Shown piece by piece: positions 8,435-16,293 of a DNA stretch of 33,701 bases (position 1 is its first letter; each line of letters starts with the position of its first letter). A program made the position numbers and the translations under genes. Below the pieces are notes generated by a model. That model ran no database searches. It was given only the letters and a program-made list of their open reading frames with translations, and had not been told where the DNA came from. Source of the stretch: Lysobacterales bacterium (GTDB lineage Bacteria; Pseudomonadota; Gammaproteobacteria; Xanthomonadales; Rhodanobacteraceae); NCBI GenBank assembly GCA_017302215.1, contig JAFLDX010000010.1, forward strand, positions 1 through 33,701. Direction: 5' to 3'.

Positions 8435-8920
8435 TCAGGTATCCGCGACGTCCTTGCCGAGCCGGGCCTGCAGGTAGAGCGGCAAGCCGAGCATGCGGAT
8501 CAGGCGCAGCTGCTGCTCGAGCCAGTGGGTATGGTCTTCCTCGGTGTCCTTGAGCTGCGCCTCGAGGATGTCGCGCGTGACGTAGTCGGCATGCCGCTCG
8601 CTGAGGGCGATGCCCCTGGCCAGGTTGGCGCGCACGGCGTGTTCGGTGTCGAGGTCGCGCTGCAGCATCTGCTCGACCGTCGTGCCGGGCTCGAACGGAT
8701 CGGGACGCATGTCCGGCGTACCCTCGAGGAACAGGATGCGCTGGAGCAGCGCATCGGCGTGCTGCGCCTCCTCGTCCATCTCGTGGCGCATGCGTTCGTA
8801 CAGCGCCTTGAGGCCGAGGTCCTCGTAGCGGCGCGCGTGCACGAAGTACTGGTCGCGCGCAGCCAGCTCGCCGCGCAACAGGAAAACGAGGTACTCGATG
8901 ACTTCGGGATGGCCCTTCAT
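8435..8920 (-). CDS. bfr: Bacterioferritin, haem-ligand Met replaced by Ala
   Basis: This 161-residue ferritin-like protein starts [20 protein letters not shown]. Ferroxidase-centre ligands are present: Glu18, Glu51, His54, Glu93, Glu127 and His130. Family motifs include [14 protein letters not shown]. The position that aligns with the haem-ligating Met52 of E. coli Bfr is Ala52 (DEEAQHAD). The 24-mer may therefore store iron without bound haem, or pair with a second Met-bearing subunit elsewhere. No bfd ferredoxin gene lies next to it. The gene converges with the S9 peptidase. Length is normal for the family (about 155-160 residues). Confidence 0.95.
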   Translation of the reverse strand: MKGHPEVIEYLVFLLRGELAARDQYFVHARRYEDLGLKALYERMRHEMDEEAQHADALLQRILFLEGTPDMRPDPFEPGTTVEQMLQRDLDTEHAVRANLARGIALSERHADYVTRDILEAQLKDTEEDHTHWLEQQLRLIRMLGLPLYLQARLGKDVADT

Positions 8921-9047
8921 CGCCGCGGCTCCGCAGGGAATGCGCGCCAGTGTGCCGCAACGCGCGGTGCGATGGCGGGATGAGAATGCGTGCGCTTTGC
9001 CTTCTCACGAACGCGACCGCGCCGGGCAGCGCGCCGGCACGCGCCGG

Positions 9048-9533
9048 TCACCCCCACTTTCCATCGGTGGTCTGGATCATGATGTGTCCGTTCGGCTGCA
9101 GGACCGCCTTGCGGATGTCCTTCTCCGACGCGCAGCCGGCGAGGTGCATGGCATTGATGAAATCGGCGTCGCTGACCAGCTGGCGACGCAACATCGCGCG
9201 ATCGACCTTGCCGTCCGCGGCCAGCACGGAGGGTTTGCCCTCGACGAGTGCGCGGAAGCCCTCGAATCGGGACGACGCCCAGGCAATCACCCAGTTCAAC
9301 GCGAACACGGTGCCGGTCATGACGAATGCGCCGGTCAACGAGTTGTCCCCGCCGTTGATGCCGTTCTGCACGCTGTTGCCGATGAGGATCAGCAGGATCG
9401 TGTCGAACGGGGTGAACTGCCCCATTGCGCGCTTGCCCGAAAGGCGCATCATCACGAGGACGAAAACGTAGATCGCGCTGCCGCGCAGGACGTAGATCCA
9501 CCAGGGAGCGGACATCTGCAGCATCTCGTGCAT
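9048..9533 (-). CDS. DUF421/YetF-family membrane protein
   Basis: This 161-residue protein has three predicted N-terminal membrane segments (WWIYVLRGSAIYVFVLVMMR, FDTILLILIGNSVQNGI and LTGAFVMTGTVFALNWVIA). Between the first two is the DUF421 signature RLSGKRAMGQFTPFD. A soluble C-terminal YetF-like domain follows (EGKPSVLAADGKVDRAMLRR to NGHIMIQTTDGKWG). GGAGG lies eight bases before the ATG at 9533, which fixes the start. The family (YetF, YcaP) is widespread and its molecular role is not settled. Links to cell-envelope or spore-like stress have been reported in other bacteria. The HNH gene is upstream in the same direction, 181 bases away, so an operon is uncertain. Confidence 0.9.
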   Translation of the reverse strand: MHEMLQMSAPWWIYVLRGSAIYVFVLVMMRLSGKRAMGQFTPFDTILLILIGNSVQNGINGGDNSLTGAFVMTGTVFALNWVIAWASSRFEGFRALVEGKPSVLAADGKVDRAMLRRQLVSDADFINAMHLAGCASEKDIRKAVLQPNGHIMIQTTDGKWG

Positions 9534-9714
9534 GGTCGTGCCTCCGAGAACGGGAACATTCGGGCGCATGCAGCGAGCGCGTGACCCGCTACAGCTTGCA
9601 GCAATCCGGGGGCGATCGAAGCCGGTCAAGGACCCGAGCTCCATCACAGTCGATCCGGGCCAGGTGCGGCGCCAGGTGACATGCCGATGGCCCATCGATG
9701 ACCGTTGAGCCCTC

Positions 9715-10692
9715 TCAATCATCCCGCAGGCGCGCCTGCAGGAAGACATTCTGACGATGGAACTGGAGGTATGCACGTTGTCCGGCCGAAAACGAGCCGA
9801 CGTGGGTCATTGTTTCGAGATCCAGTCCCATCGCCCGAATCGATCGCAGGTGAGCGACGGGCGAAACCAGGACTCGTCCGGAATCTTCGAACCCGAGAAA
9901 GCCGCGATCGAACAGGTGATCCGCATCCGGCGTAAGCAGGAGTCCGTTCTCGCCGTCCAGTCGCTCGACATTGTCGGCATCACGCCACGGCTTGCAGTGA
10001 CTCGCGCGCAAGTGCTCGATGCGATCGACTCCGGTGAGGCGGCAACGATGCTCGATCGCCATCACGCGTTGCTTGAACAAACCTTGCCCACGACGTGCCA
10101 GTACCACGGCATCACGAACCGTCGGTGTCAACGACTCATCGGATCGCAGAGCCGCAATTTGGTGCTCCTCCCACTCGACAAGTCCCACAGCGGATGGCGC
10201 GAGCGAGTCCTCGATTCGATCACCACGAAGGATCACACGAGCTTCATGCCCGATGAGATCCGCGAGTTCGAGAGCAAGAACGCCGGGGAGCGAGGTCAGA
10301 TAGACACTCTGCTGCCCGCGTCCGCTGAGCTGCAACGGTGCGTACCGCCGCGGCAACAACGGCGCGATACGATCGATGTGGTCGATCGGGCGGATTGCGT
10401 GGACCAGGCGATGAAATCCGACATCGACCCGCCAGCCAATGCGGTCCCAGTAGGCACCGACACTACCGAATTCCATCGGCTTCGGAGCCTCGTACGCATG
10501 TGACCTGACGATCCCGATGGCCTTGATGGCCACGTCAGAGAACGAGAAGACCACGTCCCCCGGCGCGACTTCCCGCATGAACTCGTAGAACGGATTGGTG
10601 TGGCCGTTGGACTTGCGTTTCGGCGACCACAGGTATCCGCCCGGCACTTCATGGCGGTAGGTCTGGTTCTGGTTCACCCACCAGTAGCGCAT
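9715..10692 (-). CDS. EVE/PUA-like plus HNH endonuclease, probable modification-dependent restriction enzyme
   Basis: This 325-residue protein has two parts. Residues 1-150 start MRYWWVNQNQTYRHEVPGGY and contain LWSPK, GDVVFSFSDVAIKAIGIV and WDRIGWRVDV, the pattern of an EVE/PUA-like domain that flips out and reads modified bases. Residues about 215-275 are an HNH_2 nuclease: HRCRLTG (Cys217), RASHCKPW (His232), NGLLLTPDADHLFDRGF (Asn249, His259, Asp262). The order matches stand-alone type IV-like restriction nucleases that cut DNA with modified cytosine. No methylase or partner is encoded nearby, which fits that role. The DNA looks less GC-biased at third positions than neighbouring genes, suggesting acquisition. 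Specificity is not readable. Confidence 0.85.
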   Translation of the reverse strand: MRYWWVNQNQTYRHEVPGGYLWSPKRKSNGHTNPFYEFMREVAPGDVVFSFSDVAIKAIGIVRSHAYEAPKPMEFGSVGAYWDRIGWRVDVGFHRLVHAIRPIDHIDRIAPLLPRRYAPLQLSGRGQQSVYLTSLPGVLALELADLIGHEARVILRGDRIEDSLAPSAVGLVEWEEHQIAALRSDESLTPTVRDAVVLARRGQGLFKQRVMAIEHRCRLTGVDRIEHLRASHCKPWRDADNVERLDGENGLLLTPDADHLFDRGFLGFEDSGRVLVSPVAHLRSIRAMGLDLETMTHVGSFSAGQRAYLQFHRQNVFLQARLRDD

Positions 10693-10763
10693 CGGCTCCC
10701 CCGAGTCCGGCGCCAGAATACCGAATGCCGTCGAGCGCCGCGGTTTTCGACCACAATGCGAGC

Positions 10764-11384
10764 ATGAGAACCTTCGTCCTGCGTGCCCGCGCCGCGCCGA
10801 CCGACAGCCGCGCCCTGCTCGTCGGCATCGGCAGCGAGGCCCATCCCGAAATCCTCGCGCACGCGCTGATGAACGCGGTCTTCGTCGCCCAGGCGCACCG
10901 CCCCGGCGTCATCGTCCATCTCGTCCTCGAAAGCACGCCGGACTATTCGCGCGCGATCCGCTTCGACTTCGACGCGATGCACGACATCGGCGGCTTCGAC
11001 GAGCGCGCCCTGCTCGGCAGGATCGCGCAGGCACTCGATGTGTCGAGGGGCATGGGCAAGGACGAGGCGCGCGCCGTCGAATCCGGCGTCGAAGTGCGCA
11101 CGACGGGCTTCGAGCGGCTCGTGCAGCGGCTCGCCGCGGACCACGCGCTGTACGTCATGGACCCGAAGGGCCGGCCGATCCGCGACGAGCCGCTGGGCGA
11201 TCGTCCGTGCTTCCTGCTGACCGACCACATCCCGATGCCGAAGAACACGTTCCACACGCTCGACCGGCTCGGCGCGAAGCGGATCGCGCTCGGCCCGACG
11301 ATGCTGTTCGCCTCGCAGTGCGTGACCGTGATTCACCACGAACTCGATCGCGCGCTCGGACCGGCGTCGGTGACGCGCGATTGA
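10764..11384 (+). CDS. trmY: TrmY-type SPOUT RNA methyltransferase (putative pseudouridine-54 N1-methyltransferase)
   Basis: This 206-residue protein starts MRTFVLRARAAPTDSRALLV, matching the archaeal TrmY/UPF0217 (COG1901) N-terminus. VHLVLESTPDYSRAIRFD and the SAM-binding trefoil-knot region follow (PCFLLTDHIPMPKNTFHTLD, GAKRIALGPTMLFASQC, HHELDR). In archaea TrmY methylates N1 of pseudouridine-54 in tRNA. Bacterial homologues exist but most bacteria carry T54, so the RNA target here may differ. No Shine-Dalgarno is obvious before the ATG at 10764, which is chosen because it starts exactly at the family N-terminus. It is divergent from the HNH gene with a 71-base spacer, so the two promoters are close together. 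Confidence 0.85.
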   Translation: MRTFVLRARAAPTDSRALLVGIGSEAHPEILAHALMNAVFVAQAHRPGVIVHLVLESTPDYSRAIRFDFDAMHDIGGFDERALLGRIAQALDVSRGMGKDEARAVESGVEVRTTGFERLVQRLAADHALYVMDPKGRPIRDEPLGDRPCFLLTDHIPMPKNTFHTLDRLGAKRIALGPTMLFASQCVTVIHHELDRALGPASVTRD

Positions 11385-11390
11385 CCGCTG

Positions 11391-11414
11391 GGCGCGCCAG
11401 CTGAATCGCGCGCC
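11391..11414. terminator. Hairpin just after the trmY-like stop codon
   Basis: GGCGCGC (11391-11397) pairs with GCGCGCC (11408-11414) around a 10-base loop, six bases past the TGA at 11384. No T run follows. Position suggests a terminator. Confidence 0.45.
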
Positions 11415-11519
11415 AATGAACTCGCGCGGGCGTGCCAACCGGTGTCGATCCCGACCGCCGTCGTGCGTCGCCTTCGCGAGGAACGTCCCCCGGGCCGCTC
11501 CCCGCGATTCGTTCGGAGA

Positions 11520-11546
11520 CGGTTCGGCCGCGCTTGCGCCGAACCG
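11520..11546. other. Hairpin in the leader of the VOC gene
   Basis: CGGTTCGGC (11520-11528) is exactly complementary to GCCGAACCG (11538-11546), with a 9-base loop, ending 45 bases before the ATG at 11592. It could be a leader hairpin or a terminator of upstream transcription. Nothing else in 11415-11591 was recognised. Confidence 0.35.
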
Positions 11547-11591
11547 CCCGAGCATCCCCCAAACCATTCCGGACCGCCGCAAGGAGATGCC

Positions 11592-12038
11592 ATGAAGATC
11601 GTCACGAGCCTCAGTTTCCAGGGGCAATGCCGCGAGGCGTTCGCGTTCTACGCCAAGGTGCTGGGCGGAAAGATCACGGCCGCGTTCCCGTACGGCGAGG
11701 CGCCGCCGGGCATGCCGATCACCGATGCAAGATACAAGGACTGGCTCATGCACTGCTGGCTCGAAGTCGGCGACCAGGCGCTCATGGGTGCCGACATGGA
11801 CACGACCTGGGCGCCGAACGTCGACAAGCCGAAGAATGGCTTCGATGTCACCCTGCACACCGATGACATCGAGCAGGCGCGACGCTGGTTCACCGCGCTG
11901 TCGGAAGGCGGCAAGGTCGTCATGCCGTTCACGGAGACGTTCTGGTCGCCCGCCTTCGGCTCGCTGGTCGACCGCTACGGCGTGCCCTGGATGGTCAACA
12001 CGAATCCGTCGGCAGACTGGAAGCCGCCCCACGCCTGA
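11592..12038 (+). CDS. VOC-family (PhnB/glyoxalase-like) protein
   Basis: This 148-residue protein shows the PhnB-type vicinal oxygen chelate fold. It starts MKIVTSLSFQGQCREAFAFY, followed by AKVLGGKI, then LEVGDQALMGADM and GFDVTLHTDDIEQARRWF. The paired module ends FWSPAFGSLVDRYGVPWMV. AAGGAG at 11581-11586 places the start. These proteins are often called 3-demethylubiquinone-9 methyltransferase-like, but they lack a methyltransferase fold. Known VOC members act on small molecules or antibiotics, and no substrate is proposed here. Metal-binding His and Glu positions are only partly conserved. Confidence 0.9.
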   Translation: MKIVTSLSFQGQCREAFAFYAKVLGGKITAAFPYGEAPPGMPITDARYKDWLMHCWLEVGDQALMGADMDTTWAPNVDKPKNGFDVTLHTDDIEQARRWFTALSEGGKVVMPFTETFWSPAFGSLVDRYGVPWMVNTNPSADWKPPHA

Positions 12039-12063
12039 CCACGATCGAGAATCGCGTCGGACG

Positions 12064-12098
12064 GCCGGTGACGGCATCGGATCGATGCCGTCACCGGC
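12064..12098. terminator. 16-bp perfect stem between convergent genes
   Basis: Bases 12064-12079 (beginning GCCGGTGACGGC) are exactly complementary to 12083-12098, with a three-base GAT loop. It lies between the stops of the VOC gene (12038) and the TPR regulator (12132), so it likely stops transcription from both sides. Confidence 0.7.
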
Positions 12099-12131
12099 GA
12101 GAACGCATGCCCGGAGCGGGATCCGCCTCGA

Positions 12132-14348
12132 TCACGGTTCGTCGATGCGCGCGCGGATCGGATCGAAACACGGGTCCGCGTCGACGCGTGCGCGCGATAC
12201 GACCTGTCCGGCCGGGCGCTCGAGCAACCCGCGTACGCGTTCCGCTGCCCCGGCGAGATCTCCGGCCTGGATCTCGATCTCCGCCAGTGCGGCGTGCAAG
12301 GGCGGCGCCGTGACGGCATCGCGCTCGAGCGGGAACCTGAGCGCGATGTCGCGCGCGAGGACGAGTGCCTGCGTTGCGTGTCCGGAACGTGCCATGACGA
12401 GGGCGTGCACGATCTGCAGGTTGCGGTCGTCGGCGGATTCGCGGCGTCGTGCCTCGATCAGGCGCGCGGCCTGCGCGAAGGCATCTGCTGCGGCGGTCAC
12501 GTCCGATCTCGACGCGAAGGCGAGTCCTCGCAGGTACGCGGCGGGTGTCTGCGTCGACGGGAGAAACGGCGAGACGACCCAGTCCGGTGCACCTTGCAGC
12601 GCAGCGATCGCGGCATCGGCATCGTGGCGCAGCCACGCGATCGCGAACGCGACGCCATAGCGGTAGCGGTTCTCGCCCGGGCTTTCGGGAAGTGCGCCGA
12701 GCAGCGCCGCGGCGCGGACCGCGTCGCCGCTCATCAGCACCGCGATGACCTCGTGCAGGCGCGCGACATGCTGGGCGGGATCTGCCGCGACCGAGCGCTG
12801 GTAGGCGACCACGGCGTCGTCGTAGCGACGCAGCATCATCAAGGCATGGCCACGCTCCATGTGCCAGCGCGGATTGCGCGGATCGCGGCCGATCGCCTGT
12901 TCGTAGGCATCGATCGCCCCCTGCAGGTGGCCCTGCCGACGCAGCACGCCGGCGATCGCCACGCTGACGTCGCTGTCTCCGGGCTGCAGGGCGCGCGCAC
13001 GCTCGAATGCGGCGAGCGCACCCGCGTAGTCGCGGTCGCGGTAATAGTGGACATAGCCGAGGGCGAGATGGCCCTGGGCGAGGTCCGGCGCGAGCGCGAT
13101 CGCGGTGCGCGCGGCCTGTTCGGCCGAACGCTGCGTGGCCGGATCGTTGTCGAGGTAGTACCAGCCACTCAGGCTCTCGACGTAGGACAGGCGCGCCCAG
13201 GCGAGCGCGAACACCGGATCCGCGGCGATCGCCTGCCGATACAGGCGACGAGCCTCGGTCGCAGCCGCGGTGGCATCGGCACTCGCCTGCCGGGCCAGCT
13301 GGTCGGTGAGGTACTCGGCTCGCAGGAAATCGTCATACGCGGCCAGATTGCGGGTCGGCACGTATGCGACCCTCGCCCGTTCGGCGCTCGTCAGCGCGAC
13401 GCGCAGCGCCGCCGCAACGCGCTCGGCGATCTCGTTCTGCACGTCGAACACGTCGGTCATGCCGCGCACGTAGGTATCCCCCCAGACGTGCTTGCCGGTT
13501 CGGGCGTCGACCAGCACCACGTTGACGCGGATGCGATCGCCGAGCCGCTGCACGCTGCCCTCGAGCAGGTGGGCGACCCCGAGCGCGCGCGCGATCTCCG
13601 CCGGCGCAGCGCCGTCCGCACCGCGATCGCGCGTCGCATCGCGCGCCATCACCTGGAGGTCGCCGACCGCGGCCAGCTTGGCCAGGATCGTGGCCTGCAT
13701 GCCGGCCACGAACCAGTCGCCATCGCTCGAGCCACCGAGATCGGCGAACGGCAGCACGGCCAGCGAGTTGTCGGCGACCGCGCGGGTCGAGGCGGCCGGC
13801 GGCGTCGGCTCGCGCGTTCCGAACCAGGTCGCGGCCAGCACCGCCAGCAACAGCGTTGCCGCGAGAGCGGGCCAGCGCGATCGGCGTCCCGCCATCGGCC
13901 GCTCGAGGTCGGCATCCGCTGCCGGCGGCGCCGCCGCGACCGCCTCCGTCGCGCCATCGGCCGCGCGTTCACGCGCACCTTCCATCGCATCGGCTTCATC
14001 GGGGCCCGGCCGGCGCGGCTCGCGCCGAACCGTCCCGCTGAACCGGTAGCCGTGACCACGCACCGTCTCGACCCATTCGGTGCCCGCGCCGTCGTCGAGC
14101 ACCTTGCGCACCGCGCTGACGTTCCAGCTCAGGTTGTTCTCCTCGACGATCGTCGAGGGCCACAGCGCCTCGATCAGGGCGCTGCGGGTATGCAGACGGC
14201 CCGGCTCCGCGACGAGGATCATCAGCAGGTCGAAGGCTTTCGCGTGCAGCGGCACCGGCATGCCATCGCGATACAGGCGGCGCTCGGCCGGGTCGGCGAG
14301 GAAGGGTCCGAAGACGAAAACGACGTTGCCGGTTTCCGCGGTGGTCAG
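12132..14348 (-). CDS. Membrane-anchored winged-helix transcriptional regulator with TolB/FlgO-like and TPR domains; probable CTG start
   Basis: From the likely start the protein has about 738 residues. An OmpR/CadC-type winged helix is at about 10-107 (FGPF, then PAERRLYRDG, KAFDLLMILV, then LSWNVSAVRKVL and TVRGHGYRF). One membrane span lies at about 159-176 (LAATLLLAVLAATWF). A FlgO/adenylate-cyclase-associated domain is at about 195-310 (NSLAVLPFADLG, VAHLLEGSVQRLGDRIRVNV). A long TPR array reaches the C-terminus. Such ToxR/CadC-like proteins bind DNA directly from the membrane. The first ATG (14261) lies inside the DNA-binding domain. The frame upstream has no ATG, GTG or TTG before a TGA at 14376-14378. 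A CTG at 14348 is preceded by GGAG five bases away and begins the full domain, so it is the best start. ATT at 14366 is an alternative. Confidence 0.85.
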   Translation of the reverse strand: MTTAETGNVVFVFGPFLADPAERRLYRDGMPVPLHAKAFDLLMILVAEPGRLHTRSALIEALWPSTIVEENNLSWNVSAVRKVLDDGAGTEWVETVRGHGYRFSGTVRREPRRPGPDEADAMEGARERAADGATEAVAAAPPAADADLERPMAGRRSRWPALAATLLLAVLAATWFGTREPTPPAASTRAVADNSLAVLPFADLGGSSDGDWFVAGMQATILAKLAAVGDLQVMARDATRDRGADGAAPAEIARALGVAHLLEGSVQRLGDRIRVNVVLVDARTGKHVWGDTYVRGMTDVFDVQNEIAERVAAALRVALTSAERARVAYVPTRNLAAYDDFLRAEYLTDQLARQASADATAAATEARRLYRQAIAADPVFALAWARLSYVESLSGWYYLDNDPATQRSAEQAARTAIALAPDLAQGHLALGYVHYYRDRDYAGALAAFERARALQPGDSDVSVAIAGVLRRQGHLQGAIDAYEQAIGRDPRNPRWHMERGHALMMLRRYDDAVVAYQRSVAADPAQHVARLHEVIAVLMSGDAVRAAALLGALPESPGENRYRYGVAFAIAWLRHDADAAIAALQGAPDWVVSPFLPSTQTPAAYLRGLAFASRSDVTAAADAFAQAARLIEARRRESADDRNLQIVHALVMARSGHATQALVLARDIALRFPLERDAVTAPPLHAALAEIEIQAGDLAGAAERVRGLLERPAGQVVSRARVDADPCFDPIRARIDEP

Positions 14349-14390
14349 GGCAGCTCCAGGGACAATCCCCGGGAATCAGGGGCTTGGCGG

Positions 14391-14425
14391 TTCGTTCACA
14401 GCGAAATCACAGATTAAAACAAGAG
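14391..14425. promoter_or_regulatory. AT-richer segment in the divergent regulator/kelch intergenic region
   Basis: The 208-base spacer between the regulator and kelch gene contains a locally AT-rich stretch (including ATCACAGATTAAAACAAG) in otherwise GC-rich DNA. Promoters for both genes are expected here. No clean -35/-10 pair could be fixed by eye, so only the region is given. Confidence 0.3.
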
Positions 14426-14556
14426 CATCCAAAGGTCACCGGGCAGACGACGATGGCATTGTGCCCCACGTCGTCGATGCGCTCGGCTCGTCGGGCTCAC
14501 GGACGCTTGCGGATGCGCTGGTCCCTATTCTTCGTCCCCCATCAGGAGTACCCGGC

Positions 14557-15759
14557 ATGAACACGTTCGACCTCCCGCGACGCCTGGCGTCAGCCGGACG
14601 GGCCCTCGCCCTGGCCGTTGCGGCGATCGCCTCGGTCCCACTCGCCGCACAGACGCGCGGCCAGCTCGAATACCACTTCGAAGCGCGTGCGGTCATGCCG
14701 CTCAACATCGGCGGACATGCCACCACCGTGCTCGACTCGGGGCTCGTGATGGTCGCCGGCGGGCAGGCCCAGAACGGCACGTACCAGTCCGCGACCTACC
14801 TCTACAACCCCGCATCGGACGAGTGGACGACGTCCGGCAGCCTGGCCCAGGCCCGTCGCGGCATCCGCCTGGCACGCCTCCCGAACGGCGACGTCATCGC
14901 CATCGGCGGCAGTCTCGGCAACTCGTCGGCCCAGGTCGAACGGTTCGACCCGTCAGCCGGCACGTGGAGTTCGCTCAACGCCATGGTCGAGGCGCGTGAC
15001 AACCATGCAGTCGTCGAATTGCAGGACGGATCGATCCTCGTCATCGGCGGCCGCAAGCTCGTGAACGGCGCCGGCACCATCCTGTCGAGCGTCGAACGCT
15101 TCGACCCGGCAACCGGCCAGTGGGAAGCGCGCGCATCGCTGGCTGCCGCGCGCATGAACCACACCGCCACCCTGCTCGCCAACGGCGAAGTGCTCGTGGC
15201 TGGTGGCTACACCTCGTCGCCTGCGGGCGCGATGACGACGGCCGAGATCTACAATCCCGTGACCAACCAATGGCGGGCGGCCAGCCCGCTGCCCGAGCCG
15301 CGCATGAACCAGCATGCGGTCACGATCGCCTCCGGCGAGGTGATGCTCGCGGGCGGAAACGTGGAAGCGTTCGGCGCCGGCGCAACCGTGGGCCTGATCT
15401 ACGATCCCGTGCAGGATGCCTGGCGCTCGAGCGCGCCGTCGACGCTCGCGCGTCGCAACACCAGTGTCGAGCGCCTTCCCGACGGTCGCGTCGCGGTGAT
15501 CGGCGGGGGATCCCCAAGCGAACTGCCGGTCGCCGGATCGGCCGAGATCTACGACCCGGCGAGCAATGCCTGGACACCGCTGTTGACCCTGGTCGAGCGC
15601 CGGTTCTTGCCCGAGACCGTGGTGCTGCCATCGGGAAACGTCCTCGTGATCGGCGGACAGCGCCCGACGCCTTCGACCTCCTACCTCGCGGCCGTCGAGG
15701 AGATGGTCGGCACGGCGCCCGACGCGATCTTCAGCGACGGATTCGACGAAGTGCCCTGA
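14557..15759 (+). CDS. Secreted seven-bladed kelch-like beta-propeller with C-terminal FSDGFD motif
   Basis: This 400-residue protein has a signal peptide (RALALAVAAIASVPLAAQ) and AGGAG at 14544-14548 before the ATG. Seven copies of a kelch-type core follow, for example LDSGLVMVAGG, LPNGDVIAIGG, LQDGSILVIGG, LANGEVLVAGG, IASGEVMLAGG, LPDGRVAVIGG and LPSGNVLVIGG. Each is followed by an ERFDP- or EIYNP-type turn and NxW. This implies a closed seven-blade propeller, similar to galactose-oxidase-like kelch domains but without visible copper ligands. The C-terminus AIFSDGFDEVP matches the short ending found on another secreted protein in this window. It is divergent from the winged-helix/TPR regulator, which could control it. 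Confidence 0.92.
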   Translation: MNTFDLPRRLASAGRALALAVAAIASVPLAAQTRGQLEYHFEARAVMPLNIGGHATTVLDSGLVMVAGGQAQNGTYQSATYLYNPASDEWTTSGSLAQARRGIRLARLPNGDVIAIGGSLGNSSAQVERFDPSAGTWSSLNAMVEARDNHAVVELQDGSILVIGGRKLVNGAGTILSSVERFDPATGQWEARASLAAARMNHTATLLANGEVLVAGGYTSSPAGAMTTAEIYNPVTNQWRAASPLPEPRMNQHAVTIASGEVMLAGGNVEAFGAGATVGLIYDPVQDAWRSSAPSTLARRNTSVERLPDGRVAVIGGGSPSELPVAGSAEIYDPASNAWTPLLTLVERRFLPETVVLPSGNVLVIGGQRPTPSTSYLAAVEEMVGTAPDAIFSDGFDEVP

Positions 15760-16293
15760 GCGCGGGCGTGCATCGCCGTCGCGCATGCGCGCGGATGCAC
15801 GCGCGCGATTCCGCCCGGGGATCGCGCGCGCAGCGCGGCACGGGTCGGCAGCGCCCGACCATCAGGCGGTCGTTGCGGGCAACGCTCCCGCACCGGATCG
15901 GGTAACCCCGGCACGCACACGCGGTGACGCGAACCGCGACGGTGCCGGCGGCATCGGTGGCGACCAGGTCGCGGCCGTCGGCCACGGGGTCGTCGCACGG
16001 CACCATCGCTTCTCGGGCAACCACGAAGATCACCGATGCCGGCGACACGTGCCGCCCGTGCATCAGGCCCGACGGCCGCCGTCCGCTGACGGCCGCATTC
16101 ATCGTGCCCTCGACTGCACGCGCCCGAACGCGCGTCCGCCGGGCCGTCGCGGCGCGCCCACGGCGATTCGACCCCGCTCACGGTTCGCGACGCGCCCGGT
16201 CGGTCGCGCACGTCCGTCGCTCACTCGCATTCCGCTCGGCGCAGTCGTAACGTCCGCACACCTCAACCTGCACCGCACCGCCGGACCATCCCC
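15760..16293. other. 534-base region without a confident gene; one doubtful minus-strand ORF (15731-16102)
   Basis: Apart from the hairpins at its left end, no gene could be assigned. A minus-strand ORF of 123 codons (ATG at 16102, stop at 15731) has strong third-position GC in its first 70 codons, with text such as MHGRHVSPASVIFVVAREAM and DLVATDAAGTVAVRVTA. Its last third is Arg/Cys-rich, it overlaps the kelch 3' end by 29 bases, and it matches no family I recognise. It could be a decayed or lineage-specific small gene, or chance in GC-rich DNA. The right part must hold the promoter of the hydrolase at 16294. Confidence 0.3.
15766..15829. terminator. Two adjacent GC-rich hairpins after the kelch gene
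   Basis: GCGTGCATC (15766-15774) pairs with GATGCACGC (15794-15802), enclosing a smaller CGCGCATGCGCG palindrome. Next, GCGCGCGAT (15801-15809) pairs with ATCGCGCGC (15821-15829). They start seven bases after the stop and probably end the kelch transcript. The second stem shares bases with the first, so the two are alternatives. Confidence 0.5.

Noticed and set aside
12294..14417. A 707-codon plus-strand ORF opposite the TPR regulator
   Set aside because: It is a GC-rich shadow frame, Arg/Gly-rich without motifs, while the minus strand has recognised winged-helix and TPR domains.
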